Positions 6,784-15,128 of a stretch of 44,807 nt of DNA are shown here, one piece after another. The notes under the pieces are model-generated. The model worked only from the letters and a program-made list of their open reading frames with translations. It searched no databases and had not been told where the DNA came from. Position numbers and translations under genes: made by a program. Numbering within the stretch: position 1 is the stretch's first letter; the number at the start of each line of letters is the position of its first letter. This stretch comes from Clostridia bacterium. GTDB taxonomy: Bacteria; Bacillota; Clostridia; Christensenellales; Borkfalkiaceae. Location of the stretch: NCBI GenBank assembly GCA_017397305.1, contig JAFQJB010000012.1, forward strand, positions 1-44,807. Reading direction: 5' to 3'.

Positions 6784-9051
6784 ATGAACTCGAACAACAC
6801 TTTAACTCAATTATCCGAAGTCGCAACAAGAATTAAGGAGTTGCGCGAAATTATTGGGTACTCCACAACGCAAATGGCTGAAAAGACCAACGTCGATGAA
6901 GCACAATACCTTGCATATGAAAGCGGAAAAGAAGATATTCCTTTTTCCTTTATCCATAAGTGTGCTTTGACGTTTGGCGTTCAAATGACCGACCTTTTGG
7001 AAGGTAGTTCTGCTCGCCTTTCCACCTATACCGTTACAAGAAAGGGTAAGGGACAAGAAACGGCAAAAGAAGACGGCATTGATATTTCTAACCTAGCGCC
7101 TAAATTTAAAGACAAACTTGCAGAACCTTATTACGTTACTTACGAATATTCGGCTTCTCAACAAAATAAACCTATCCACCTAACCACCCACAGCGGTCAA
7201 GAATTCGACCTTATAATTAGCGGTAAACTTAAAGTTCAAGTCGGTGAGCATACCGAAATTTTGGGCGAGGGGGATAGCATCTATTACAACTCTTCACTTC
7301 CTCACGGCATGATTGCTGTTGACGGCAAGGACTGTACCTTCGTCGCTGTGGTAATGTCTGGCGATAATTCTGCCGAAACGGTGGTTAGAAAGAGCGTAAT
7401 GGCGGCTAAAACCAGCGAAAGCTTGGTTTGTGAAAAATTCGTCGACACCGTTGAAGACGAGCAAGGAAGGCTTAAATCAATCGATTTTAAGAATACCGAC
7501 ACTTTTAACTTTGGTTTCGATATCGTTGACGGCATTGCTGAAAAATATCCCGAAAAACTTGCAATGCTCCACCTAGATAAAAACAAAAACGAACGTCGTT
7601 TTACCTTTAAGGATATTAAACGTGCCTCTAACCAAGTTGCAAACTACTTTAAGTCGCTAGGAATAGGTAGAGGCGACAAGGTAATGCTCGTTCTAAAGCG
7701 TCACTATCAATTCTGGTTCTGCATGGTTGCACTCCACAAACTTGGTGCGGTGGCAATTCCAGCAACTAACCAACTTAAAGAACACGATTTCGAGTATAGA
7801 TATAATTCTGCAGGGGTAAAGGCAATCGTATGTACTGCCGACGGCGACACCTATACTTATGCTGAAAGTGCGGCTAAAAAATGTCCTCAAGTGGAAAAAC
7901 TCATCATGGTTGGCGGTGCAAAAGAGGGCTGGCACGACTTTGATAAAGAATATACCTTATTTACTGGTAAGTTTGACCGCCCCGAAGATTGCTCACAAGG
8001 TGATGAAACGGCACTAATGTTTTTCACCTCAGGAACGACTGGCAATCCCAAGATGGCAGCGCACAAGCACACCTATGCTCTAGGTCACTTTGTAACTGCT
8101 AAATATTGGCACTGCTGTGAACGTGACGGACTCCATTTGACCATTTCGGACACTGGCTGGGGTAAATCGCTCTGGGGCAAACTCTACGGTCAATGGCTTT
8201 GCGAGGGTGCGGTATTCGTTTACGACTTCGATAAGTTTGACGAAAACGATATACTCCCAATGTTCGCAGAATATAACATAACCACCTTCTGTGCGCCTCC
8301 TACAATGCTTCGTATGCTCATACGTGGCGACCTTTCAAAGTTCGATTTGTCATCAATTCACCACATGACAACGGCTGGCGAAGCGCTCAACCCCGAAGTT
8401 TTCAATAAGTTCAAAGAAGCAACCGGCTTAGAGATAATGGAAGGCTTTGGTCAAACCGAAACCACCCTTGCTATAGCAAACCTTTACGGCACCACTCCAA
8501 AAATCGGTGCAATGGGTAAGGCTAACCCCCAATACGACGTTGACGTTGTAGATGCCGACGGCAATAGTGTTCCCGCGGGTGAAGTTGGCGAAATAGTTAT
8601 CCATACCGACAAAAAAGTTCCTTGTGGTTTGTTTAGAGAATACTATCGCGATATCGAAAAGACAAACGAGGCTTGGCACGACGGACTCTATCACACTGGC
8701 GACACCGCTTGGCGTGACGAGGACGGATATTTTTGGTACGTTGGACGTGTTGACGACGTTATCAAGTCTTCAGGTTATCGTATCGGACCTTTTGAAATCG
8801 AATCGGTTATCATGGAACTTCCCTACGTATTAGAATGCGGTGTTTCCGCCGTTCCCGACGAAGTACGTGGTCAAGTTGTTAAAGCAAGCATAGTTTTAAC
8901 CAAGGGCACCGAACCCACCGAAGAATTGAAGAAAGAAATCCAAAAATACGTAAAAGACCATACCGCGCCTTACAAGTATCCTAGAGTAGTTGTATTCCGT
9001 GATGAATTGCCCAAGACTATAAGCGGTAAAATCCAAAGAAATAAGTTATAA
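6784..9051 (+). CDS. XRE-cupin-AMP-forming acyl-CoA synthetase fusion
   Basis: 755 residues in three parts. Residues about 10-74 are an XRE helix-turn-helix. About 115-195 are a cupin small-molecule-binding domain (HSGQEFDLIISGKL, SLPHGM). About 240-755 are an ANL-superfamily synthetase of the acetyl/medium-chain acyl-CoA type: P-loop FFTSGTTGNPK (413-423), YHTGDTAWRDEDGYFWY and GRVDDVIKSSGYRIGP in the hinge region, and catalytic Lys749 in ISGKIQRNKL. It activates a carboxylic acid to an acyl-CoA with ATP. Substrate is not identifiable; aromatic or branched-chain acids fit the T-box context if the specifier is Phe. XRE-cupin pairs are normally free-standing regulators, so this may be an enzyme that senses its substrate. 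SD AAGGAGG precedes ATG 6784. The last codons (NKL-stop) merge into the downstream tandem repeat. Confidence 0.88.
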   Translation: MNSNNTLTQLSEVATRIKELREIIGYSTTQMAEKTNVDEAQYLAYESGKEDIPFSFIHKCALTFGVQMTDLLEGSSARLSTYTVTRKGKGQETAKEDGIDISNLAPKFKDKLAEPYYVTYEYSASQQNKPIHLTTHSGQEFDLIISGKLKVQVGEHTEILGEGDSIYYNSSLPHGMIAVDGKDCTFVAVVMSGDNSAETVVRKSVMAAKTSESLVCEKFVDTVEDEQGRLKSIDFKNTDTFNFGFDIVDGIAEKYPEKLAMLHLDKNKNERRFTFKDIKRASNQVANYFKSLGIGRGDKVMLVLKRHYQFWFCMVALHKLGAVAIPATNQLKEHDFEYRYNSAGVKAIVCTADGDTYTYAESAAKKCPQVEKLIMVGGAKEGWHDFDKEYTLFTGKFDRPEDCSQGDETALMFFTSGTTGNPKMAAHKHTYALGHFVTAKYWHCCERDGLHLTISDTGWGKSLWGKLYGQWLCEGAVFVYDFDKFDENDILPMFAEYNITTFCAPPTMLRMLIRGDLSKFDLSSIHHMTTAGEALNPEVFNKFKEATGLEIMEGFGQTETTLAIANLYGTTPKIGAMGKANPQYDVDVVDADGNSVPAGEVGEIVIHTDKKVPCGLFREYYRDIEKTNEAWHDGLYHTGDTAWRDEDGYFWYVGRVDDVIKSSGYRIGPFEIESVIMELPYVLECGVSAVPDEVRGQVVKASIVLTKGTEPTEELKKEIQKYVKDHTAPYKYPRVVVFRDELPKTISGKIQRNKL

Positions 9052-9473
9052 GCATCGCAATAGTGCGTTACTGCTTTGTAAAAACGATTTCGATAACCAA
9101 AAAGGTTTATCTCACCCGTTTTTACAAGCGAGCCTTCTCTTGCTCGCTTCTAACTCATTTCTTACATAAATAAGCGATAAACATCGTTTGGCGTCGTTAA
9201 CTGATTCGCCAAAACAACCTCGATGAACGGACGTTCTATCTCGTCTGTTTTGGCTCTCGAGCCTAGCCAAACTCGCTTCTAACTCATTTCTTAACTAAAA
9301 CAAGTTATAAACTGCGTTGCAGGTCGTTTACTGCTTAGTGTTTTGATTTCGATAACCAGACGGTTTATCTCATCCAAAACACTTCGCGAGCCTACTGCAA
9401 CTCGCTTCTAACTCATTTCTTAGCTAAAACAAGTTATACATCGCAATAGTGCGTTACTGCTTTGTAAAACGAC
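9043..9473 (+). repeat. Tandem array of a ~129-bp structured repeat (3.3 units)
   Basis: Units start at 9043, 9172, 9302 and a partial one at 9431 (periods 129, 130, 129). Each begins AAGTTATA-like, contains CGnnnnnnCG...TTACTG, then three stems, then CTCGCTTCTAACTCATTTCT. Outer stems differ but pair perfectly: 9076-9086/9117-9127, 9208-9216/9246-9254 and 9337-9345/9375-9383. Inner stems GAT(A)ACC/GGTTTATC and GATGAAC/GTTCTATC covary too. The third stem is GCGAG/CTCGC (CGAG/CTCG in unit 2). The first unit overlaps the last codons of the synthetase gene, and NKL-stop is reproduced at the starts of units 3 and 4. It has no protein-coding character. Confidence 0.85.
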
Positions 9474-9499
9474 TTGGGTAAATAAACAAACGTATACTT

Positions 9500-9533
9500 A
9501 AAAAGCCTTTTAGCCTACGCTATCGGGCTTTTT
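9500..9533 (+). terminator. Terminator after the repeat array
   Basis: Stem AAAAAGCC/GGCTTTTT with a long loop, followed by TTTATG. It places the whole tandem array inside the 3' UTR of the synthetase transcript. Confidence 0.65.
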
Positions 9534-9546
9534 ATGATTTTTACCA

Positions 9547-9575
9547 TTGATTTTATTTATACTTTATGATAAAAT
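9547..9575 (+). promoter_or_regulatory. Promoter of the MFS gene
   Basis: TTGATT (9547-9552), 17 bp, TAAAAT (9570-9575). Confidence 0.7.
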
Positions 9576-9602
9576 AGAGATAATAAAAATTAAGGACTTA
9601 TT

Positions 9603-10901
9603 ATGGAAAGAAAAAGTTCAAAAAGGTTTTGGACCACGCTTGTGCTGTTTAGCCTTATAGGGCAAGTGGCATGGGTGGTTGAAAACATGTATTTCAACGT
9701 ATTTATCTACAATATGTTTGGGGCAAGCCCAAAGCAAATCTCGTTCATGGTGGGTGCTTCTTCGGTGGTGGCGACGCTTACCACCATATTTATTGGTGCG
9801 TTATCGGACAAGATAGGCAAGCGAAAGGTGTTTATCTCGGTCGGCTATATGCTATGGGGTGTTTCCATTTTGCTATTCGCGTTCGTGAGAAAGGACTTTA
9901 TCGGTGGACTTTTTGCAACTGCAACCTCCGTTTCGGCAGTTTGCATTACGATTACCATAATCTTGGACTGTCTTATGACCTTTTTCGGTTCGACGGCAAA
10001 CGACGCTTGCTTTAACGCGTGGCTAACCGACTCAACCAACGAAAAGAATAGGGGAGCGGCTGAGGGTATTAACTCCATGATGCCCTTGATGGAAATACTT
10101 GTGGTGTTTGGCGGATTTATGGCGTTTGACCTTTCAAAGTCATCAAGTTGGACTGCCATTTTCATCATAATAGGCGCGGTAGTGTTCGTTATTGGGCTTT
10201 TATCAATCTTTTTGATACAAGAAGAATACAAAAAAGCCGAGGACAATCAAAAGTATTTTAAGAACATAATTTACGGCTTCCGTCCCTCAACAATAAAGAA
10301 AAACCCCGTGCTCTATGCAACAATTATTGCCTTTGCGCTCTTTAGTATTTCAATACAAGTGTTTATGCCCTACCTTATAATCTATTATGAGGTTGCGCTT
10401 GAAATGGAAAACTACGTGTTCATTATGGCACCAGCAATAATAATTGCGGGGGTGGTTACGGCAATTTACGGAAGGTACTACGATAAAGCTGGTTTTATGC
10501 GTTCGATAATTCCCGCTCTAAGTTGCCTTGCGGTAGGTTATATCGTGTTGTCGCTGTTTACCAACGTGGTGTGCGTGTTTATCGGCTCGCTACTTATGAT
10601 GACGGGATATCTAACGGGAATGGCAGTTTTTGGCGCGATGATGCGTGATAAAACCCCTGAAGGAAAGGCGGGAGCGTTCCAAGGTTTAAGAATTGTTGGG
10701 CAAGTTATGATTCCCGGTATAGTTGGCCCCACAATAGGTGCATGGGTGCTATCCAACGCAAAAGTAATGATAAACAATGACGGCACTGAGTCGTTTATTC
10801 CAAATAGGAACATTTTCTTTGCCGCACTGGTTGTCTTGATAGTGGCGCTTGCTGGCGTTTATTTGGTGTATAGGTTAAACAAAAAACAAAAGCAAAAATA
10901 G
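9603..10901 (+). CDS. Major facilitator superfamily transporter
   Basis: 432 residues with about 12 hydrophobic segments. The MFS loop 2-3 signature GALSDKIGKRK is at residues about 63-73, and a central cytoplasmic loop (EEYKKAEDNQKYFKNI) separates two six-helix halves. The overall look (SLIGQVAWVVENMYFNVF at the N-terminus) is that of SLC45-like/sugar-cation MFS members common in gut clostridia; the substrate is unknown. It is monocistronic with its own promoter (9547) and terminator (10905). Only a weak SD (AAGGACTT) precedes ATG 9603. Confidence 0.85.
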   Translation: MERKSSKRFWTTLVLFSLIGQVAWVVENMYFNVFIYNMFGASPKQISFMVGASSVVATLTTIFIGALSDKIGKRKVFISVGYMLWGVSILLFAFVRKDFIGGLFATATSVSAVCITITIILDCLMTFFGSTANDACFNAWLTDSTNEKNRGAAEGINSMMPLMEILVVFGGFMAFDLSKSSSWTAIFIIIGAVVFVIGLLSIFLIQEEYKKAEDNQKYFKNIIYGFRPSTIKKNPVLYATIIAFALFSISIQVFMPYLIIYYEVALEMENYVFIMAPAIIIAGVVTAIYGRYYDKAGFMRSIIPALSCLAVGYIVLSLFTNVVCVFIGSLLMMTGYLTGMAVFGAMMRDKTPEGKAGAFQGLRIVGQVMIPGIVGPTIGAWVLSNAKVMINNDGTESFIPNRNIFFAALVVLIVALAGVYLVYRLNKKQKQK

Positions 10902-10904
10902 ATT

Positions 10905-10928
10905 AAAGCACACTACTGTGTGCTTTTT
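10905..10928 (+). terminator. Terminator after the MFS gene
   Basis: Stem AAAGCACAC/GTGTGCTTT followed by TTTCTTTTT. Confidence 0.85.
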
Positions 10929-10966
10929 CTTTTTGCTAATTCTATAATATTACCTTTTACATTCGT

Positions 10967-10995
10967 TTGACATATCTGCGCTAAGGGGGTATAAT
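10967..10995 (+). promoter_or_regulatory. Consensus promoter of the AEC transporter gene
   Basis: TTGACA (10967-10972), 17 bp, TATAAT (10990-10995), a perfect consensus match. Confidence 0.85.
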
Positions 10996-11023
10996 AATCT
11001 TAATTTTTAATTAAGGACTAATT

Positions 11024-12010
11024 ATGAAACTATTTTTATCAACGTTAAACCAAATGGGCGTTCTTGGAACGTTTATGATTATCGGCTTTATTTTAGGGAA
11101 ACTTGGTATACTTAAAAAAAGTTCGACAAAAGCCATATCTAGAATGGAAAACAACATTTTCTTGCCCGCTTTGGTTATGTACACTTTTATTGAAAACTTC
11201 AATATGTCAACCCTTTCGTCTTCGTGGAAACCCTTGCTTTTATCGCTTGCGATAGAACTTGTGATTATTCCTATAAGCATAATCATTGCAAGACGTTGTT
11301 CGAAGAGTGACTTTTTAAGAAGAATGTACACTTACGGACTTTGCTTTTCCAACTTTGGCTTTATGGGCAATGCCGTTGTAAGCGCACTCTTCCCAGAGTA
11401 TTATACTGCTTACATAATATTCACTCTTCCACTTTGGGTGCTCATTTACGTTTGGGGTGTTCCTGGGCTTTTGATTGAAAGAGAACATGCCCCTAAAGAC
11501 AAAAAGGACAGAGTTTTAAGTTCGCTTAAAGCACTTATCAATCCCATGTTTATTGCAATGCTCATAGGTGCAATAATCGGTATAACGGGGCTTGGAAGCA
11601 AGATTGCACTTGACGAGAACGGCAACGGAATTTTCATAATGCAAGTGGTTAAGGTTTGCGGAGGCTGTATGTCACCGCTAGCAATGATTATGACGGGTAT
11701 AACCTTTGCGTTTATAGACTTTAAGAAGGTAATAAAAACCATAAGCATATACGTTGTAACCTTGCTTCGTCTTATCGTTTATCCTTTGGTGATAGGTGGG
11801 TTGTTCCTTCTTATCGATAGACTTGTTGTAAGTATCGACCAAACCTTTTACGTTTGCCTCGTTTGTTCGGTTGCTATGCCCCTTGGGCTTAACACAATCG
11901 TTATTCCGTCGGCATATGGTAAGGACACGTCCGTTCCCGCAGGTATGGCACTCGTCTCGCACGTTTTGTCTATTGTGACTATTCCACTCGTTATGGCAAT
12001 TTTACTTTAA
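11024..12010 (+). CDS. AEC-family (auxin efflux carrier-like) transporter
   Basis: 328 residues with about ten hydrophobic helices in two five-helix halves. Conserved AEC features are the N-terminal FMIIGFILGKLGIL, the central GFMGNAVVSALFP and the C-terminal MPLGLNTIVIPSAYG-D near residues 290-305. In bacteria these carriers move malate, malonate or related carboxylates and some lipophilic substrates. It sits in one transcript with the small membrane protein 13 bp downstream. Substrate not identifiable. Confidence 0.85.
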   Translation: MKLFLSTLNQMGVLGTFMIIGFILGKLGILKKSSTKAISRMENNIFLPALVMYTFIENFNMSTLSSSWKPLLLSLAIELVIIPISIIIARRCSKSDFLRRMYTYGLCFSNFGFMGNAVVSALFPEYYTAYIIFTLPLWVLIYVWGVPGLLIEREHAPKDKKDRVLSSLKALINPMFIAMLIGAIIGITGLGSKIALDENGNGIFIMQVVKVCGGCMSPLAMIMTGITFAFIDFKKVIKTISIYVVTLLRLIVYPLVIGGLFLLIDRLVVSIDQTFYVCLVCSVAMPLGLNTIVIPSAYGKDTSVPAGMALVSHVLSIVTIPLVMAILL

Positions 12011-12023
12011 TTAAGGAGTTAAA

Positions 12024-12497
12024 ATGAAGGCTGTAATCGACCACGAAAAAATAGGCGAGATTGCTTATTTTGAAAAATTTTGGACGGGAAAAAAGGAACT
12101 TTTTATCAACCGAGAACCTTTCTTTAAGGTGAGAAAGCGCACGTATGAAGGGCAAGTTGACGGAAAGACCGTAACCGCAGAACTTGTTGGCGGGTTCTTT
12201 TCGGGTACAACCTTAAAAGTGCAAGAAGAAACCGTTCAACTTACACCCACACTAAAGTGGTACGAGATAGGTTTTTCTCTACTTTTAATTGCACTTACCG
12301 CGCTGTTTGCTTATATCCCCGTGTTAAATGCTATTATACCGCTTGCAAGAAAGATTTTGTCCATTGCGGTGAGTGTGGGGCTTGCAATTTTTGACGTCGC
12401 ACTTATGAAATTTACCCGTTCAATTTTGCTTAAAATTGCAATCACTTTATTAATGATTGCCTTTTCGTTCGGGTTTTGTTTATTACTTAATTTGTAA
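12024..12497 (+). CDS. Unknown small membrane protein
   Basis: 157 residues. The N-terminal half (1-75) is soluble and strand-rich (LFINREPFFKVRKRTYEGQVDGKTV). The C-terminal half has about three hydrophobic helices (from about residue 80). No family recognised. SD AAGGAG precedes ATG 12024. Location 13 bp after the AEC carrier gene suggests co-expression; its convergent neighbour is the LacI regulator, and they share a terminator. Confidence 0.6.
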   Translation: MKAVIDHEKIGEIAYFEKFWTGKKELFINREPFFKVRKRTYEGQVDGKTVTAELVGGFFSGTTLKVQEETVQLTPTLKWYEIGFSLLLIALTALFAYIPVLNAIIPLARKILSIAVSVGLAIFDVALMKFTRSILLKIAITLLMIAFSFGFCLLLNL

Positions 12498-12501
12498 AGA
12501 A

Positions 12502-12527
12502 AAAAGCGTTGATTTATCAACGCTTTT
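12502..12527. terminator. Bidirectional terminator
   Basis: A perfect 12-bp stem AAAAGCGTTGAT/ATCAACGCTTTT with a 2-nt loop. It overlaps the last codons of the LacI gene on the minus strand. Confidence 0.85.
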
Positions 12528-13479
12528 CATTTATGTTCTTTATAGAGTTTCTTATTATCAGTTCGCATTTTTGAACAATGCTAGATTTTAGTGTTAGGTA
12601 TTTCCTGTCGAATTTTTTTATAACGAGGTCGATTGCCGCGTCGCATACGGCTTTGCTATCCGTTCTTATAGACGATAGGGAGATGTTTGAGTGGGAAGCA
12701 AGTGAGATATCGTCGCTACCAACAATGGAGAAATTTTCAGGTACGCTATGCCCGTGATTTTTTATGCACTGCATTGCGCCAAGTGCGATGTAATCGTAGG
12801 CTGCAAATATTGCAGTTGGGGGCGACGGGAGTGCGTAAAGTCGCTCCATAGCCTCGTACCCCGCTTGCTCAAAACGTTTGTCCGACTCTATTATATAGTT
12901 AGAATCAACGTGTAGATGGTTTTTGTTCATAGCTTCAGTAAAAAGCAGTTGTTTACTCCTCGTCAGTTTTTCGCCTATATAGGCGATTTTTTTATGTCCG
13001 TTTTGCTTGAACAACTTTATCATTTGGTCGTAAACCGCGGGGGCGGAGAAGCTTCCGCTTTTCTTTATGGTGGATAGATTAACAATCGGCACCCCGTCTG
13101 GTGAACTTTTTAGCTTTGCGTCTATAATGATAATTCCGTCAACCGACTTTGTTGCGTTAAAGTAACTTATCAAACCTTGGGTGTCTTCGGTTTTAAAGTC
13201 GTTAGAGGATACTAGCGAAATTATCCCGCGTTTTTTTAATTGCGCTTCCATATACGATGCCATAGTGTAATAGATTTCGCTGACTAGTTCGGGAATAATT
13301 ATTGCAACTGCTTTTGTTTGGCGGGGGCATTTATAATACTTATCAAAGCACCCGTTTTCTTTTGCAATTTCAAATATGGTTTGCTTGGTTTTTTCGCTTA
13401 TTTCATTGCTGTTTTTGAACGCCTTTGACACCGTTCCAACCGAAACCGAAGCAAGTTCTGCAAGTTTTTTGTAATTCAT
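12517..13479 (-). CDS. LacI-family transcriptional regulator
   Basis: 320 residues. The N-terminal LacI helix-turn-helix and hinge (KLAELASVSVGTVSKAFKNS, 4-23) are followed by a periplasmic-binding-protein-like sensor domain with the usual VDGIIIIDAK, AIFAAYDYIALGAM and IVGSDDISLASH segments. It is divergent from the ceramidase-like operon, and a 23-bp palindrome lies midway between the two promoters. It most likely represses that operon and itself until a sugar-type inducer appears. Confidence 0.92.
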   Translation of the reverse strand: MNYKKLAELASVSVGTVSKAFKNSNEISEKTKQTIFEIAKENGCFDKYYKCPRQTKAVAIIIPELVSEIYYTMASYMEAQLKKRGIISLVSSNDFKTEDTQGLISYFNATKSVDGIIIIDAKLKSSPDGVPIVNLSTIKKSGSFSAPAVYDQMIKLFKQNGHKKIAYIGEKLTRSKQLLFTEAMNKNHLHVDSNYIIESDKRFEQAGYEAMERLYALPSPPTAIFAAYDYIALGAMQCIKNHGHSVPENFSIVGSDDISLASHSNISLSSIRTDSKAVCDAAIDLVIKKFDRKYLTLKSSIVQKCELIIRNSIKNINEKR

Positions 13480-13499
13480 AATATTTCCACCTTTTCCTA

Positions 13500-13599
13500 A
13501 TTATAACAAACAAATAAAAATAACACAATAAAATTTTTATATTTACGAAAAAGTTTCGTAAATAACGATATTGATAAGAGATAAAATTATTGATATAAT
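13500..13599. promoter_or_regulatory. Divergent promoters with a central LacI-type operator
   Basis: Minus strand: TTGTGT (13523-13528), 17 bp, TATAAT (13500-13505). Plus strand: TTGATA (13571-13576), 17 bp, TATAAT (13594-13599). Between them is the near-perfect palindrome ATTTACGAAA-AAG-TTTCGTAAAT (13541-13563), lying upstream of both -35 boxes. Confidence 0.85.
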
Positions 13600-13625
13600 C
13601 AATAAAAAAATTAATAGGTGTAACT

Positions 13626-15116
13626 ATGTCAAAGATAAAAATAGGCTGGGCGGAAGTTGATATTACGCCCAAAAAGGGCACTAAAATAGGGCTTGCCGGT
13701 CAGTTTTTTGAAAGAATTACCGACGAGGTTGAAAGCCCAATTACCTTAACCGCGCTTGCAATCGATAATGGTGACGACAACTTTATAATTTGTTCATGCG
13801 ACCTTGTAGCCGTTGACGATAACCTAGTTAAAATGGTTAAAGATAGACTAAAAGAAGACGGAACTGTTAATCCCGACAAGGTAATCGTTTCGGCAATACA
13901 TACGCATACTTCTTACGTTTACAAAAGACAAAGTAACGTTACGAGTTTGGCGAACTCTTTTGACTATCTAAAAAAAGTAATACCAGAGGATATGAAATAT
14001 AAGCCCTTGGTGTCAAGTGAAGATAGAATGGACCCCGAAGTTGCTTTAGAGTTTATCGCGAATAAAATTGTTGAAGCAGTTATTACCGCTTGGTTAAATA
14101 GAGAATATGGCAGTTATAGAAATGCGTTCGGTAGAGCGGCGGTTGGAATGTGTAGACGCGTTTGTTATGATGACCAAAGCGCGCTTATGTGGGGGGATAC
14201 AAACACTCCTAACTTTACTTCTCTTGAAAGTGGAAACGATAACGGCATCGAACTAATATTTACCTACGATAAAGATAAAAAGTTGACTGGGGTTGTGGGC
14301 AATATTGCTTGTCCCGCTCAAGTGGTTGAGCATAGAAGTTATATCTCTTCAGACTATTGGGGTAAGGTTAAGGAAAATTTAAGGAAAAAATACGGTGACG
14401 ACCTATTCGTGTTGGGGCTTTGCTCGGCTGCGGGCGACCAATGTCCTCGCGATATGATTCGTTGGGTAGAGCCTGAAAGTTATATCGACGACCCTAACAT
14501 CAAAAGAGAAGACGTACTCACTAGAACAGCCGACCCGTCTATGTTCGACGTCAGCGGGCTTAAAGTTGTAGGCAGAAGAATTTCAAGTGAAATCATCGCG
14601 GTTCACGAGGAACTTTTATCGCCCTATATAGAAGATAGCGAGGTTTGTCACCAAACGTTAAAAGTTGACTTGCCATTAAGAAGGGTGACCAAGGAAGATT
14701 ATTTTAATGCTATCCAAATGATAGACAAATTTATCGAAAAGAACAGGGGAAGGACGATAAACTTTGACGACAATGCAAGAATGCACGTGTATTCGGGTAT
14801 TATTGCTAGATACGAACTTCAAAAGACGGTTGACGTTTTCCCCATAGAAATGCACGTTATCCGCTTTGGAGATATTGCAATTGCAACCAATCCGTTCGAA
14901 TTATTCTTAGATTACGGCAACCAAATTAGAGCAAGAAGCAAGGCAAAGCAAACCTTCCTTATCCAGCTCGCTTGCGGTTCTAGTGGATATCTTCCCACAG
15001 AAAAGGCTGAAAAAGGTGGACATTATTCAGCATACGTTTCCGGTGGCTATACGGGGCACGTTGGCGGAGAATTGCTTGTTAGAAAAACGTTAGAGTGTAT
15101 AAATAAAAAGTTCTAG
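13626..15116 (+). CDS. Neutral/alkaline ceramidase-like N-terminal domain protein
   Basis: 496 residues. It resembles the N-terminal domain of neutral/alkaline non-lysosomal ceramidases (Ceramidase_alk): WAEVDITPKKG at the start, IICSCDLVAVDD, and the metal-ligand-like IHTHTSY near residues 97-103. There is no signal peptide, so it is cytosolic, unlike secreted ceramidases, and it lacks the C-terminal domain. Such stand-alone proteins often sit in sugar-utilisation loci and may be amidases or hydrolases of glycoconjugates; true ceramidase activity is not implied. It is the first gene of a three-gene operon divergent from LacI. Confidence 0.72.
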   Translation: MSKIKIGWAEVDITPKKGTKIGLAGQFFERITDEVESPITLTALAIDNGDDNFIICSCDLVAVDDNLVKMVKDRLKEDGTVNPDKVIVSAIHTHTSYVYKRQSNVTSLANSFDYLKKVIPEDMKYKPLVSSEDRMDPEVALEFIANKIVEAVITAWLNREYGSYRNAFGRAAVGMCRRVCYDDQSALMWGDTNTPNFTSLESGNDNGIELIFTYDKDKKLTGVVGNIACPAQVVEHRSYISSDYWGKVKENLRKKYGDDLFVLGLCSAAGDQCPRDMIRWVEPESYIDDPNIKREDVLTRTADPSMFDVSGLKVVGRRISSEIIAVHEELLSPYIEDSEVCHQTLKVDLPLRRVTKEDYFNAIQMIDKFIEKNRGRTINFDDNARMHVYSGIIARYELQKTVDVFPIEMHVIRFGDIAIATNPFELFLDYGNQIRARSKAKQTFLIQLACGSSGYLPTEKAEKGGHYSAYVSGGYTGHVGGELLVRKTLECINKKF

Positions 15117-15128
15117 AAGGAGAGAATT

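Noticed and set aside
9043..9473. CRISPR array
   Set aside because: Repeat period is ~129 bp with internal stems and no short invariant repeat/variable spacer pattern; no cas genes in the window.
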